64,000 nucleotides of DNA from a virus. The translations under genes were made by a program, and so were the position numbers. Of the stretch, positions 31,816-39,912 are shown piece by piece; position 1 is the first letter of the stretch; every line of letters starts with the position of its first letter. The stretch spans positions 1-64,000 of the IMG/VR virus record IMGVR_UViG_3300037294_000399; one strand, given 5' to 3'. The notes beneath the pieces were generated by a model. The model was not told the DNA's origin. It saw only the letters and a program-made list of their open reading frames with translations, and did not search any database.

Positions 31816-31868
31816 AATAAAAGTAGTACCTTTGTGTAACTTTTAGAAATAGAGGTATATTTATTAGA
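31803..31868 (+). promoter_or_regulatory. Leader cassette copy 3
   Basis: CTTGC at 31803, TACCTTTG at 31827-31834, GTGTAACTTTTAGAAATAGAGGT, TATATTTATTAG. Nearly identical to copy 2 over about 75 nt. Confidence 0.75.
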
Positions 31869-31897
31869 AAAGAGGTAAAACTCACAAACAAAAAATT

Positions 31898-31999
31898 ATG
31901 AAAACAACAACGACATATCAAACGCAATATCAACCGAAGGGCGGGAAGCCTCAAGGGAAGACTGGGTATGTCATGTTTGAAGACGTGATATTAGGATAA
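31898..31999 (+). CDS. Leader peptide 3, 33 aa
   Basis: 'MKTTTTYQTQYQPKGGKPQ...' to TAA, followed by a terminator and then the second tRNA array. Confidence 0.4.
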   Translation: MKTTTTYQTQYQPKGGKPQGKTGYVMFEDVILG

Positions 32000-32025
32000 A
32001 ATTATAAACGTATAATTTTTACACA

Positions 32026-32056
32026 ACCCAGTCAGAGAAATCTAGGCTGGGTTTTT
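32026..32056 (+). terminator. Rho-independent terminator of cassette 3
   Basis: AACCCAG pairs with CTGGGTT, T6 follows; 9 nt before tRNA-Pro. Confidence 0.8.
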
Positions 32057-32064
32057 TATTTTAT

Positions 32065-32140
32065 CTAGGTGTGGGAAAGTTGGTAATCCGCATGGTTTGG
32101 GACCATGAGACCGCAAGTTCGACCCTTGCCACTTAGACCA
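32065..32140 (+). tRNA. tRNA-Pro (TGG) 1, CCA encoded
   Basis: Acceptor CTAGGTG/CACTTAG, A73, CCA; anticodon stem CATGG/CCATG with loop TTTGGGA. Confidence 0.88.
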
Positions 32141-32198
32141 GAAGAGACTGTTACCAATTCATAGAACTACATGTTGTGAGCGTAGAATTGGAAATTAT

Positions 32199-32272
32199 CG
32201 AGTAGTATAGGAGCGGTTTATCTAACCTACCTTGGACGTAGGAGCACGCTGGTTCAAATCCAGCCTATTCGA
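32199..32272 (+). tRNA. tRNA-Pro (TGG) 2
   Basis: Acceptor CGAGTAG/CTATTCG, anticodon stem CCTAC/GTAGG with loop CTTGGAC, T-arm GCTGGTTCAAATCCAGC. A CCAATTC/GAATTGG hairpin separates it from the first Pro tRNA. Confidence 0.85.
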
Positions 32273-32277
32273 CTAAT

Positions 32278-32346
32278 GAAGAATCGTCTAATTAATAAGA
32301 CAAACACGTTAAAGTGTTAAATGTAGGTGTGAATCCTACTTCTTCT
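32278..32346 (+). tRNA. Degenerate tRNA-like (UAA/UUA loop)
   Basis: Acceptor GAAGAA/TTCTTC and T-stem GTAGG/CCTAC pair, but the T-loop is TGTGAAT and the D-loop lacks GG. Anticodon stem AACAC/GTGTT encloses GTTAAA. It could read as Leu UAA or an ochre UUA; decay is more likely. Confidence 0.4.
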
Positions 32347-32356
32347 ACTAATATAA

Positions 32357-32427
32357 TGTCGTATAGTGTAATGGCAGCACGTCTGGTTTTGAGCCAGAAG
32401 ATATAGGTTCGACCCCTGTTATGACAA
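32357..32427 (+). tRNA. tRNA-Gln (TTG)
   Basis: Acceptor TGTCGTA/TATGACA, anticodon stem TCTGG/CCAGA with loop TTTTGAG, D-arm GTGTAATGGCAGCAC. Confidence 0.85.
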
Positions 32428-32442
32428 CAAAACGAGATAACC

Positions 32443-32508
32443 CTTTTGAGTGGGGCGGTACTAAGAGTAATTAACTTAGTTTGTGGGTTCGAATTCTATT
32501 ACCTCCAC
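32443..32508 (+). other. tRNA remnant lacking D-arm
   Basis: A stem ACTAAG/CTTAGT and T-arm GTGGGTTCGAATTCTAT followed by TACCTCC; the 5' acceptor is imperfect and no D-arm exists. Confidence 0.35.
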
Positions 32509-32558
32509 GATATGCTGTTAGATTTTAAGCTTTATTGGTAAAGGTAAAAAATTATTAT

Positions 32559-32641
<83 letters not shown>

Positions 32642-32703
32642 CTGTGAAATAGGTGAGATTAAATAAATGGGTCTGAGGGAGTCCATTAAGGAACCCTCTC
32701 CAT

Positions 32704-32777
32704 GCTCTGTACGCACGAAAGGTGGTGCACTGGATTTGTAACCCAGAATAGAATCGGTTCGATTCCGATACAGAGCT
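32704..32777 (+). tRNA. tRNA-Thr (TGT)
   Basis: Acceptor GCTCTGT/ACAGAGC, anticodon arm CTGG/CCAG with TTTGTAA in the loop, T-arm ATCGGTTCGATTCCGAT. Confidence 0.8.
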
Positions 32778-32787
32778 CAATAAATAA

Positions 32788-32820
32788 GTATAATACGCAT
32801 TGAAATATACGTATTATACC
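32788..32820 (+). repeat. AT-rich perfect hairpin
   Basis: TATAATACG pairs with CGTATTATA across 13 nt, between tRNA-Thr and tRNA-Gly. No T-run, so a processing or regulatory stem. Confidence 0.6.
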
Positions 32821-32825
32821 AAAAT

Positions 32826-32899
32826 GCGGATATAGCTCAATTGATTAGAGCACTAGCCTTCCAAGCTGGGGGTTGTGGGTTTGAGTCCCACTATCCGCT
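32826..32899 (+). tRNA. tRNA-Gly (TCC)
   Basis: Acceptor GCGGATA/TATCCGC, anticodon stem CTAGC/GCTGG with loop CTTCCAA, T-arm GTGGGTTTGAGTCCCAC. Confidence 0.9.
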
Positions 32900-32973
32900 C
32901 TAGTTTAAAAATCGTTGCATGTAGCGAAGATAGTCAAGCTAACTATCACCCAGTTAAGCGATTCTGGGTAAAT

Positions 32974-33037
32974 GCGAGAGTAGCTCAGTGGTAGAGCATC
33001 TGGTTACCAACTAGAGGGTCGTTGGTTCGAACCCCAC
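32974..33037 (+). tRNA. Truncated tRNA (ACC loop), 3' acceptor lost
   Basis: GCGAGAG, D-arm GCTCAGTGGTAGAGC, anticodon stem TCTGG/CTAGA with loop TTACCAA and part of the T-arm are present. The 3' strand that should read CTCTCGC is replaced by the palindrome region at 33041. Probably dead. Confidence 0.5.
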
Positions 33038-33040
33038 AAA

Positions 33041-33098
33041 TGTATATTACAATATACAAAAAGATATAAAAACAGTAAAATGTATATTATAATATACA
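33041..33098. repeat. Paired palindromes TGTATATT..AATATACA
   Basis: TGTATATTACAATATACA (33041-33058) and TGTATATTATAATATACA (33081-33098) are inverted repeats with centres 40 bp apart, about four helical turns. Operator-like. Confidence 0.6.
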
Positions 33099-33159
33099 AA
33101 ACAAAATGATTATGAAAACAACAAAATTGGTATAATAGAACATTATAAATACCTTCATT

Positions 33160-33183
33160 GGTTCAAATCCAATCGGGGGTACT
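33160..33183 (+). other. Orphan 3' tRNA fragment
   Basis: T-arm ATTGGTTCAAATCCAAT and acceptor CGGGGGT plus A. It resembles the 3' end of the tRNA-Lys that follows. Confidence 0.4.
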
Positions 33184-33188
33184 AAAAA

Positions 33189-33260
33189 TCCCTCGTAGCA
33201 AACTGGCGTAGGCAATAGACTTTTAATCTATGGGGCTGGGTTCGACTCCCAGCGGGGGAA
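33189..33260 (+). tRNA. tRNA-Lys (TTT)
   Basis: Acceptor TCCCTCG/CGGGGGA, anticodon stem ATAGA/TCTAT with loop CTTTTAA, T-arm GCTGGGTTCGACTCCCAGC. Confidence 0.9.
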
Positions 33261-33294
33261 CAATTAGTTGATAATCAAGTCACTAAACTATATT

Positions 33295-33333
33295 TTGCAC
33301 AATAAAGTAGATTGGTTTATTGTGCAATTTTTG
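33295..33333 (+). terminator. Strong terminator of tRNA array 2
   Basis: TTGCACAATAAA pairs perfectly with TTTATTGTGCAA, then TTTTT. Confidence 0.92.
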
Positions 33334-33376
33334 CTTTATTATAATACTATTTGGTCTGTATTTTTTATTAATATTT

Positions 33377-33394
33377 CATATATTTATAATAAAA
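33377..33394 (+). promoter_or_regulatory. ATATTTAT-class promoter
   Basis: CATATATTTATAATAAAA, 8 nt before the GTG at 33402. Confidence 0.5.
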
Positions 33395-33401
33395 CAACAA
33401 T

Positions 33402-33724
33402 GTGAAAGACTTACTGAAAGTGTTACTTAGAGAGAACATATTAACTGAGATTGATTGGAATGAAAAATACAAAGATGTTTCTAAACAACCAACGAAAAAG
33501 GTAAAGTTGTGTTCATCAACGGTAAAAATGGCGCTAACGAATTAAAAAATCGTTTAGGTAAACTTTACAATGTTGAACCTTCTACTATATTAACTTATGA
33601 TGAAATGTTAAGTATGCCAGAAGGTGAACCATTATCATATAATGTTATCGTAAATCCTAAAGGTGATGGCGATAGAGGAGCACAAAGAAATGATATTAAA
33701 ACTAGTTTCTTATTGTTTCATTAA
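33402..33724 (+). pseudogene. Frameshifted gene with head-targeting-like leader
   Basis: From GTG 33402 the frame gives 'KDLLKVLLRENILTEIDWNEKYKDVSKQPTKK' minus its ends and then leaves frame at the A-run near 33497; coding resumes one base off ('VVFINGKNGANELKNRLGKLYN...'). One added A restores about 107 codons. The start resembles leaders of phage head-internal proteins. Either decayed or a homopolymer error. Function unknown. Confidence 0.5.
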
Positions 33725-33736
33725 AAAAAAAATACT

Positions 33737-34302
33737 ATGGATATTAAAAAAAAAAATTGAGAAGTGCTTTATTAAAAGAAGGTAAACACAAAACACATAA
33801 AAATGAGTATGGTTGTCTAATGGTTTATTTAGATGTTACCAAAGAAGATTGGAATGAGTTACAGGACATGATTGATGATGATGACTTATATGTTGATAAA
33901 GAAGACCCAAGCTACGGTAGAGAGAATGAACCACATGCAACGGTTTTATTTGGTTTTCATGCAGACGTTAAAGATGTAGATATAGAAAAAGAGATTTATA
34001 AGGTTAAAACACCTAAAATTGGTTTTAAAGGTATATCAGCATTTAGCAATGAAAAGTTTGATGTGTTGAAGTTTGATGTTGATAGTGAAGATATGCATAA
34101 AATGAATTCAAAATTTAAGCAATTCCCACACACAAATAATTTCCCAGATTACCACCCACATGTTACTATTGCGTATTTAAAACCAAAAACTGCTGATAAA
34201 TACATAAAGAAAATGAAAGGTATGGAAGAAATGCCAATCAAACTAGATAAGTTGGTTTATTCAAAACCAGATGGTGATAAAAAAACCTACGAATTAAAAT
34301 AA
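33737..34302 (+). CDS. 2H phosphoesterase (Acb1-like candidate)
   Basis: About 188 residues. HxT motifs 'EPHATVLFGF' and 'HPHVTIAYL' lie about 80 residues apart, the defining 2H pair. Phage Acb1 proteins of this fold cut CBASS cyclic nucleotides; other members process RNA ends. The ATG at 33737 is separated from the body by an 11-A run that breaks the frame by one base, so an open frame as given starts only at the TTG at 33757. A terminator follows. Confidence 0.75.
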
Positions 34303-34328
34303 AAAAGGGCCTTGAGCCCTTTTTTTTA
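34303..34328 (+). terminator. Rho-independent terminator
   Basis: AAGGGC/GCCCTT hairpin with T8, after the 2H gene; the A-run on the other side makes it partly bidirectional. Confidence 0.85.
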
Positions 34329-34475
34329 TTACTTACCTTGTCCGTTATACTTTTTTAAGTAGCTTTTAGAACGTTTAAGTTTGGAGGATTTACATTTTGA
34401 ATGTATACTTGGTCTTTTTTTTCTGGTTTTTTGGTTTGCACCAGAAGATGTTGAAGTTTGTTTTGCTTTTGCCAT
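34329..34475 (-). CDS. Small very basic protein, 48 aa
   Basis: Minus-strand ATG at 34473-34475. Rich in Lys/Arg/Ser ('KTRKKRPSIHSKCKSSKLKR') and ending 'YLKKYNGQGK'. It should bind nucleic acid, perhaps packaged DNA or RNA. An ATATTTAT-class motif lies just upstream, which fits late expression. Confidence 0.6.
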   Translation of the reverse strand: MAKAKQTSTSSGANQKTRKKRPSIHSKCKSSKLKRSKSYLKKYNGQGK

Positions 34476-34486
34476 AATAACTATTT

Positions 34487-34502
34487 TTTCTAATAAATAC
34501 TT
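34487..34502 (-). promoter_or_regulatory. ATATTTAT-class promoter of basic protein
   Basis: Minus-strand CAAGTATTTATTAGAA, 12 nt before the start. Confidence 0.45.
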
Positions 34503-34523
34503 GCATTTTTTCTTTTATTTGTG

Positions 34524-34531
34524 TATATTTG
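34524..34531 (+). promoter_or_regulatory. Promoter
   Basis: TATATTTG with TTGC near 34501; next ATG at 34550. Confidence 0.6.
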
Positions 34532-34549
34532 TAAAAAAACATAAATTAT

Positions 34550-34825
34550 ATGAAAAACACTATTTATATCGATATCGATACGGAAAGAGAACAACCGATT
34601 CTTATTGGAAAAGGTCCAGAAACATCACCACCAGAAACTAGGGAAGAAGCTGGTAAAATGATAGTTGAAGACATTGCATGTGTATGTGATGCACTAATTA
34701 ATTTGATACATGTAGCTGACCAAAATAGTTACGGTACCAAAGAAAGTTTAATTGAAAAAGTTAAAGGTCAGTTAAATGAGTACTTGTCAAATCCAACACC
34801 AAAAGATAACGAAAAATCAGAGTAA
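34550..34825 (+). CDS. Hypothetical protein, 91 aa
   Basis: Acidic, with a helical core 'EEAGKMIVEDIACVCDALINLI'. No family recognised. Own promoter. Confidence 0.65.
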   Translation: MKNTIYIDIDTEREQPILIGKGPETSPPETREEAGKMIVEDIACVCDALINLIHVADQNSYGTKESLIEKVKGQLNEYLSNPTPKDNEKSE

Positions 34826-34831
34826 TGATGG

Positions 34832-34963
34832 TTGGAAGAGATATTAATAACTGAAGACCAGAGAAAGAGAGCTAAAGAGCTTTACGAGTTCAATGTGTTG
34901 AACGGGTCAGTAACAGAAGGTAAAGGTAATGAAGTAGGTGCCTTGGGTGAAATTATTGTTTAA
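34832..34963 (+). pseudogene. 5' stump of a lost gene
   Basis: 43 codons from a TTG ('EDQRKRAKELYEFNVLNGS...GALGEIIV') ending abruptly at TAA. 'GALGEI' after an R..A..LY.F helix reads like the start of a larger enzyme domain. The rest is absent; the next gene has its own promoter. Confidence 0.4.
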
Positions 34964-35020
34964 ACATAGGTGAACTTGAAAATAAGTCTAAAAAGATTTG
35001 GAAGAAACAAATTAATTTAG

Positions 35021-35028
35021 TACCTTTG
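35021..35028 (+). promoter_or_regulatory. Bacteroidota-type promoter
   Basis: TACCTTTG with TTTGG about 20 nt upstream; the real start downstream is the ATG at 35045. Confidence 0.7.
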
Positions 35029-35044
35029 TTAAAAATAATTGATT

Positions 35045-35473
35045 ATGATTATAGACAAAACACAAAAAGATAAATTAACCGCTGTGCATTCGTTTACCGT
35101 TTTACCTCAAGACTTAAATTATGCAGATACTTTATTTGGGGGGAAAATAATGGCTGAGATGGATATTGCTGGTGTTAAAGTTGTAAGACGTGCTTTGTAT
35201 GGTACAGGTGCTGAAGGTTCGGTTACCGCAAGTGTTGATAGAATAGATTTTAAAAAACCAGCTTTCTTGGGTGATTAAATCACCATGATTGCCGAAATTA
35301 AAACGTTAGGTAAATCCAGCATTCAAATAAAAATTAGTGTGTCTAGAGAAAGTATTCAAGGGTTTATTGAAGACATATGTGCGGCTAATTTTACTTTTGT
35401 TGCTATGAAAGATAAGAAATCTTATCCACATGGGTTAAATTTTGATAAATTAGAAATTAAGGATGATGAGTGA
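35045..35473 (+). pseudogene. Hotdog acyl-CoA thioesterase with in-frame TAA
   Basis: One frame from 35045 to 35473 encodes a hotdog thioesterase: 'LPQDLNYADTLFGGKIMAEMD', 'GSVTASVDRIDFKKPAFLGD' then TAA (35276-35278), then 'ITMIAEIKTLGKSSIQI'. The family usually has 'GDL(I/V)' here, so TTA to TAA is the simplest change. The enzyme would hydrolyse acyl-CoA. As read it is split into 78- and 63-codon pieces. Confidence 0.65.
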
Positions 35474-35660
35474 ATCTAAAAAAAAAGCAAAGGAAAAAAG
35501 TGTTTTGGTAATTAAATCATGTGTTAATTGTAACCATATCAAATGTGCTAAATTATATTTAGATTTATATCTTTTAAGGTTCAATGACCTAGAATCATAT
35601 AATGAGTTATTACTTATCTACGATAAAAAGAAACAAGTCTTAAATTGTGAAAAACTATAA
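35463..35660 (+). CDS. Small Cys-rich protein, 65 aa
   Basis: Overlaps the thioesterase end. 'CVNCNHIKC' suggests a metal site. Function unknown. Confidence 0.55.
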   Translation: MMSESKKKAKEKSVLVIKSCVNCNHIKCAKLYLDLYLLRFNDLESYNELLLIYDKKKQVLNCEKL

Positions 35661-35661
35661 T

Positions 35662-35934
35662 ATGGTTGAGTTAGGTGAATTTACTATAGAGGAAATAATA
35701 GAACACTTAGAGTGGGAAGCTGATAATATAACGTTACATGAATTTAAGAAATTAAAAGAAATAGTAAAAGATGTTGACGAAGTTTTTAGTGAAAAAACAT
35801 TGGCCGAAAATTACTTGTACCAAAAAATATTATCTTTAGAATGTGCAATCGATAGATGGAAGTTGGATATCATATTAGAAAATTTACATAAACACACCTA
35901 TAATGAAATTTGTGAATTTTTTGAAAATAAATAA
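35662..35934 (+). CDS. Hypothetical protein, 90 aa
   Basis: ATG at 35662 immediately after the previous stop; an upstream GTG at 35647 is less likely. Acidic, helical. No family recognised. Confidence 0.6.
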   Translation: MVELGEFTIEEIIEHLEWEADNITLHEFKKLKEIVKDVDEVFSEKTLAENYLYQKILSLECAIDRWKLDIILENLHKHTYNEICEFFENK

Positions 35935-35957
35935 ATAAATAAATATAATAAGTGATT

Positions 35958-36155
35958 ATGGATGTAACATTTAGAAAAGAAATACACGGTAAAGAACTTT
36001 ACCTATATAACGCTAAAGGTGAACTAATATTTAAGCGTTGGTTAAATCAAAATAGGTCAGTGGTTTTTGATGTGATGACCTATGATAAACACACCCTAGT
36101 TTCGATAACAGATAAAATGTTGGAGGATGATAAAGGTAGTCAAAAAAGTACATAA
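35958..36155 (+). CDS. Hypothetical protein, 65 aa
   Basis: Short beta-rich protein ('GKELYLYNAKGELIFKRWL'). Start set at the ATG at 35958. No family recognised. Confidence 0.55.
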   Translation: MDVTFRKEIHGKELYLYNAKGELIFKRWLNQNRSVVFDVMTYDKHTLVSITDKMLEDDKGSQKST

Positions 36156-36182
36156 AAAGTTGCATATTGTTAAATTAGTTAG

Positions 36183-36190
36183 TACCTTTG
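36183..36190 (+). promoter_or_regulatory. Bacteroidota-type promoter
   Basis: TACCTTTG with TTGC near 36160; next ATG at 36198. Confidence 0.7.
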
Positions 36191-36197
36191 TTATATT

Positions 36198-36527
36198 ATG
36201 AGTGATGAAAGAAAAAAAGCTGATAAAAAACCAGTTCCTAAATTGGAACCCAAAAAAAGGGTTGCGCCAATTCCCGTTCCAAAGGTAGAACCTAAGAAAC
36301 GAGCAGAGGTTAAACTTATAGCCAAGGAAATTCCTAAACCAATTATTCTAGAACCAACTGAAAAAGTTAAAAGGTCTGAAAATAAATATGTTAGAATATC
36401 TTTAGATGCTAAACAAGAAGAAAGAAAAGAGTTTAGTGAAAAAATGCAAAGGGGCGAATTAAAATTAGCTTATTATGCGATAGATGGTGATAAAAGTTAT
36501 CACTATTATTTAGTAATGAAAAAATAA
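36198..36527 (+). CDS. Lys/Pro-rich repeat protein, 109 aa
   Basis: The first 55 residues contain 'VPKLEPKKR' and 'VPKVEPKKR' repeats, probably disordered. The last 50 are a compact domain ('GELKLAYYAIDGDKSYHYYLV'). It precedes YqeY by 6 nt. Role unknown. Confidence 0.6.
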   Translation: MSDERKKADKKPVPKLEPKKRVAPIPVPKVEPKKRAEVKLIAKEIPKPIILEPTEKVKRSENKYVRISLDAKQEERKEFSEKMQRGELKLAYYAIDGDKSYHYYLVMKK

Positions 36528-36533
36528 ACGGAT

Positions 36534-36929
36534 ATGACTTTAAAAGAGCAAATCAATGCGGGTTTCATGACTGCATTTAAAGCAAAAGATATGGAAAGAA
36601 AAAACTTCTTAGGTCTTGTTAAAGGTGAAATCCAAAATGAAGAAGGAAGAGGTACAGTAACTACTGATGGAAGTGTTTTGATTATTCTTAGAAAATTAGA
36701 AAAATCTATTAAACAAACAAACTCACCGCAGTCGTTAGTTGAATTGGAATATTTAAAACCTTATTTACCAAATCTTATGAGTGAAGACCAAATCAAAACA
36801 ATTATTCAAGGTTATAAAGAATCTGGTTTAACTAATACTGGTCAAATTATGGGCCAATTTAACAAAGAACACAAAGGGTTAGCTGATAATAAATTAGTTT
36901 CTGAAATTATTAAAGAATTGTTGCCTTAA
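36534..36929 (+). CDS. yqeY: GatB/YqeY-domain protein
   Basis: 131 residues matching bacterial YqeY along its length: N-terminal 'MTLKEQINAGFMTAFKAKD', 'EIQNEEGR', 'LEYLKPYLP' and a C-terminal 'GQIMGQFNKEHKGLADNKLVSEIIK' minus a few residues. The domain is shared with GatB and binds tRNA-like substrates. Its exact job in bacteria is not settled. It adds to the phage's translation-related genes. Confidence 0.85.
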   Translation: MTLKEQINAGFMTAFKAKDMERKNFLGLVKGEIQNEEGRGTVTTDGSVLIILRKLEKSIKQTNSPQSLVELEYLKPYLPNLMSEDQIKTIIQGYKESGLTNTGQIMGQFNKEHKGLADNKLVSEIIKELLP

Positions 36930-37303
36930 TGTGGGTTTTTCTTTACATATTATTAGTACATTGGGTTGCTGATTTCTTATTACAAACTAGACACATGGCA
37001 ACTAGAAAAAGTGAAAGTAATTATTACCTTAATTTTCATGTTACGATTTATTCGTTTACGACTATTGTGTTATGGGTTTTATTTTTATTAACTATAGGTG
37101 TTCACGTTACTAAAATTAGTATATTATTATCATTTGGTGTAACCTTTGCAACACATTGGTTGACTGATTATGTTACCAGTAGACAAACAAGTAAATTTTA
37201 TAAAGCTGAAAATTATAAGGGTTTTTTTGATATGATTGGTTTTGACCAATTAATCCATGTTTTAATATTATTTTTAACATACAATTACATCATATTAAAT
37301 TAA
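36929..37303 (+). CDS. DUF3307-like membrane protein
   Basis: 124 residues with three to four membrane helices. 'HWVADFLLQTRHMATRKS' and 'HWLTDYVTSR' are typical of DUF3307. Overlaps YqeY as TAATG. Function of the family is unknown. Confidence 0.75.
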   Translation: MWVFLYILLVHWVADFLLQTRHMATRKSESNYYLNFHVTIYSFTTIVLWVLFLLTIGVHVTKISILLSFGVTFATHWLTDYVTSRQTSKFYKAENYKGFFDMIGFDQLIHVLILFLTYNYIILN

Positions 37304-37307
37304 AATT

Positions 37308-37874
37308 ATGAATTAAGAACAAATCCATGCTAACTTAGATAACATGTTGGCAGACCATAAATCTAAAAAATTCCTTAATCATTTAGTTAGAGCTTACATG
37401 CCAGTAACTAATATTGAAAAAGTTTGGGATACACCAACAGGTGATTTCAAATGTGTTTTAACGAGAGAACCATTGTTTTCTTTGCAAGATATATTAAAAG
37501 GTGTCCAAACTGAAGAATATAAAGTTGCTTTAATGAACAATCTTAAAACAATGTTTGATGAAAACGCTAAAACATCCAACCCAATCACTGAAGTAATTGG
37601 AGATAAAAAAATGGGTCTTACTGGTAAAGATACAACAACTTTTATGACAGTTGAGGCGTTTCAAAGTTTTTATGATTGGGTAATGACAAAAGTGTTAAGA
37701 GGCGATAAACACATCAATTGGTTGGTTAGGGGTATAAACCGAAACTTTTCTGATAACTCTACAAATAGCCCTGTTGTTCAAGTAAAAGAAACTAAAAGTA
37801 GTAAAGCAACCTATACATTAGGTGATGCTAGTGAAGCTTTATTAAAATTAAAAGAAAAATTAGAAAATAAATGA
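37308..37874 (+). CDS. Hypothetical protein with TAA at codon 3
   Basis: The natural start is the ATG at 37308, but codon 3 is TAA (37314-37316); the frame then continues through 'EQIHANLDNMLADHKSKKF'. As given, translation must begin at the ATG at 37344 (176 aa). No family recognised. It precedes a metallophosphoesterase with a 4-nt overlap. Confidence 0.6.
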
Positions 37875-38461
37875 GAATAAAATTAGATGACCAAAATATA
37901 TGGTTTACTTCAGATTGTCACTTTTGTCATACAAATGTGATTAAGTATGATAACCGTCCATTTAATGATGTCGAAGAAATGAATGAAAAGTTAATACTTA
38001 ACTGGAATTCAGTTGTTGGTGAAAAAGATGTAGTGTTTTATTTAGGTGACCTATCATTCGATAGGGGTGGTGGGAACACTGAAAGAATAGTAAATGAATT
38101 GAACGGAAAGATTCATTACATACTTGGGAATCACGATGACGAAAGAGATATACGTAAATTAAATCGTTTTGAAAGTATTAGTGATTATATCAACTTATCA
38201 GTTAATGATTTGGATAACCCAAGAAAAAAACAAGGTATTGTTATGATGCACTACCCTATTTTATCGTGGGATAAAGCACACCATGGTGATTGGCATCTGC
38301 ATGGTCATTCCCATCAAAGTCTTGTTACTCAGAATCCAGAATACTACAAACGTAAAGTTTTAGATATGGGTTGTAATGGATGGGGTTATAAACCAGTTAG
38401 TTACAATGAAATAAAAACAATAATGAACATAAAAGAAATAGAAAGAATTGACCATCATTAA
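37871..38461 (+). CDS. Calcineurin-like metallophosphoesterase
   Basis: 196 residues. All metal motifs are present: 'SDCHFCH', 'GDLSFD', 'GNHDDE', 'MMHYP' and 'HGHSH'. Small phage and bacterial members act as phosphodiesterases on nucleotides or phosphoproteins. Substrate unknown. Confidence 0.85.
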   Translation: MRIKLDDQNIWFTSDCHFCHTNVIKYDNRPFNDVEEMNEKLILNWNSVVGEKDVVFYLGDLSFDRGGGNTERIVNELNGKIHYILGNHDDERDIRKLNRFESISDYINLSVNDLDNPRKKQGIVMMHYPILSWDKAHHGDWHLHGHSHQSLVTQNPEYYKRKVLDMGCNGWGYKPVSYNEIKTIMNIKEIERIDHH

Positions 38462-38481
38462 TCAAATTTAAAAATAAAAAA

Positions 38482-39873
38482 ATGAGTGAAAATAAAAAAA
38501 AGAATACTGAAGTGACAAATTCAAATAAAAATCGTGAAACTAGACTACCTAAAAATTTAGAGGATTTAGTTAGAGGTTTACCAACAATGGATGTTGAAAC
38601 GATGAATGAAGTTGCTATTGCAATAGCGTTAAGTGAGGATGAAACTTTCGAAAACCCAAATGATTCATTTTCAAATCAAACATATGATAGTGATGAAGAA
38701 GATGATGAACCGTACTTAACTAATTCATACACTGAAGAAGTTAGTTTTATTGAGTTTGCAATTATCAACGCTTATTTACATTCAGTGATGAAGGGTAAAC
38801 AAAGTGGTATGGTTGTAAATAGTTACGGTACTAGTGATAATATTGGTAGAGTAGAGTTTGGGGGTAATTTTGAGGTTACAGGTTCTTACTGGTTCATTTG
38901 TAAATTAGAAGATGATGAGAATGATTATATCTTTCAAACAAAAATGTTTTTAGATGGTCGAAATGACTTAATCAATCAATTCCATTTAACTTCTAAAAAA
39001 GGTATTGAGTTCAATGATTTCGAAAAACTAATGAAGAAAATCAAAACCCTTGCGTTCAACGAGTCTGAATACAAAGGTAAATGTATCAAAGTTAAATTGA
39101 GAGAAGGTCGTTTCAAAGGTATTGAAATCATCGATATTAAAGCTGCCAGTAACGAACTTATCCTTAATGATGTTCAAATGAAATTCATAGAACACTTTAT
39201 ATCACGTGTGGCTAGAGGTGGTAATGCAAGATACTTACTTAATGGTGAACCAGGAACTGGAAAAACAGAATCGATTCGTGAGATTGCTAGAAAACTTATC
39301 CCTAACGTAACATTTGTTATACCAGACTTCGGTAACTCTGAAGACTTAACGTCAATCATGGAAGCATGTGAGATTTTTGAGAACGCTGTAATCATCATGG
39401 ATGATATTGACTTGTACTTAGGTTCAAGAGACAATGGTAGCTACACTCGTTTGTTAGGTCAATTCTTATCGTTCTTTGATGGGGTTAAGAAAAGAAAAAT
39501 TAGTTTATTGGCTTCTACCAATGACAAAGGTTTAGTTGATAAAGCGGCTGAAAGACCTGGACGTTTTAACTTCACGTTAGATTATAGTTTCTTAGATGAC
39601 GAACAAATAATCAAAGTATGTAACATTCACTTACCAGAGCAATGGAAGGTTCAAGAAGTATACGATGCACTTTCTGGTAAAATAAACGGTAAAAAAGTTA
39701 ACATTACAGGTGCTTTCATAGCAAACTTAGCTGATAACATCAAAGAGATGTCTGAGGATGATGCTGAATGGGGTATTGACGATACTGTTAGTTTAATTAA
39801 AGAATCATACAAAGGGTTTTACTCAAGCCAAGTGGAAAAAGAGAAACAAACAATGGGTTTCCAAGTTAAATAA
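38482..39873 (+). CDS. AAA+ ATPase
   Basis: 463 residues. The N-terminal 230 are an acidic start and an unknown domain. The AAA core has Walker A 'GEPGTGKTE', Walker B 'AVIIMDDID', sensor 1 'LLASTN' and arginine finger region 'ERPGRFNF', as in classic AAA proteins (BCS1/proteasome-like branch). Probably a hexameric remodelling enzyme. Followed by a strong terminator. Confidence 0.85.
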   Translation: MSENKKKNTEVTNSNKNRETRLPKNLEDLVRGLPTMDVETMNEVAIAIALSEDETFENPNDSFSNQTYDSDEEDDEPYLTNSYTEEVSFIEFAIINAYLHSVMKGKQSGMVVNSYGTSDNIGRVEFGGNFEVTGSYWFICKLEDDENDYIFQTKMFLDGRNDLINQFHLTSKKGIEFNDFEKLMKKIKTLAFNESEYKGKCIKVKLREGRFKGIEIIDIKAASNELILNDVQMKFIEHFISRVARGGNARYLLNGEPGTGKTESIREIARKLIPNVTFVIPDFGNSEDLTSIMEACEIFENAVIIMDDIDLYLGSRDNGSYTRLLGQFLSFFDGVKKRKISLLASTNDKGLVDKAAERPGRFNFTLDYSFLDDEQIIKVCNIHLPEQWKVQEVYDALSGKINGKKVNITGAFIANLADNIKEMSEDDAEWGIDDTVSLIKESYKGFYSSQVEKEKQTMGFQVK

Positions 39874-39879
39874 AAAACG

Positions 39880-39911
39880 TCTCGATAATTTGTTTTATCG
39901 AGATTTTTTTT
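39880..39911 (+). terminator. Rho-independent terminator
   Basis: TCTCGATAA pairs with TTATCGAGA, then T8. Confidence 0.88.
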
Positions 39912-39912
39912 G

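Noticed and set aside
32278-32346. Ochre suppressor tRNA explaining in-frame TAA codons
   Set aside because: The loop could contain UUA, but the T-loop and D-loop are degenerate and nearly all genes end in TAA, so efficient suppression would be harmful.
33041-33098. CRISPR-like repeats
   Set aside because: Only two palindromic units, no array and no cas genes anywhere in the window.
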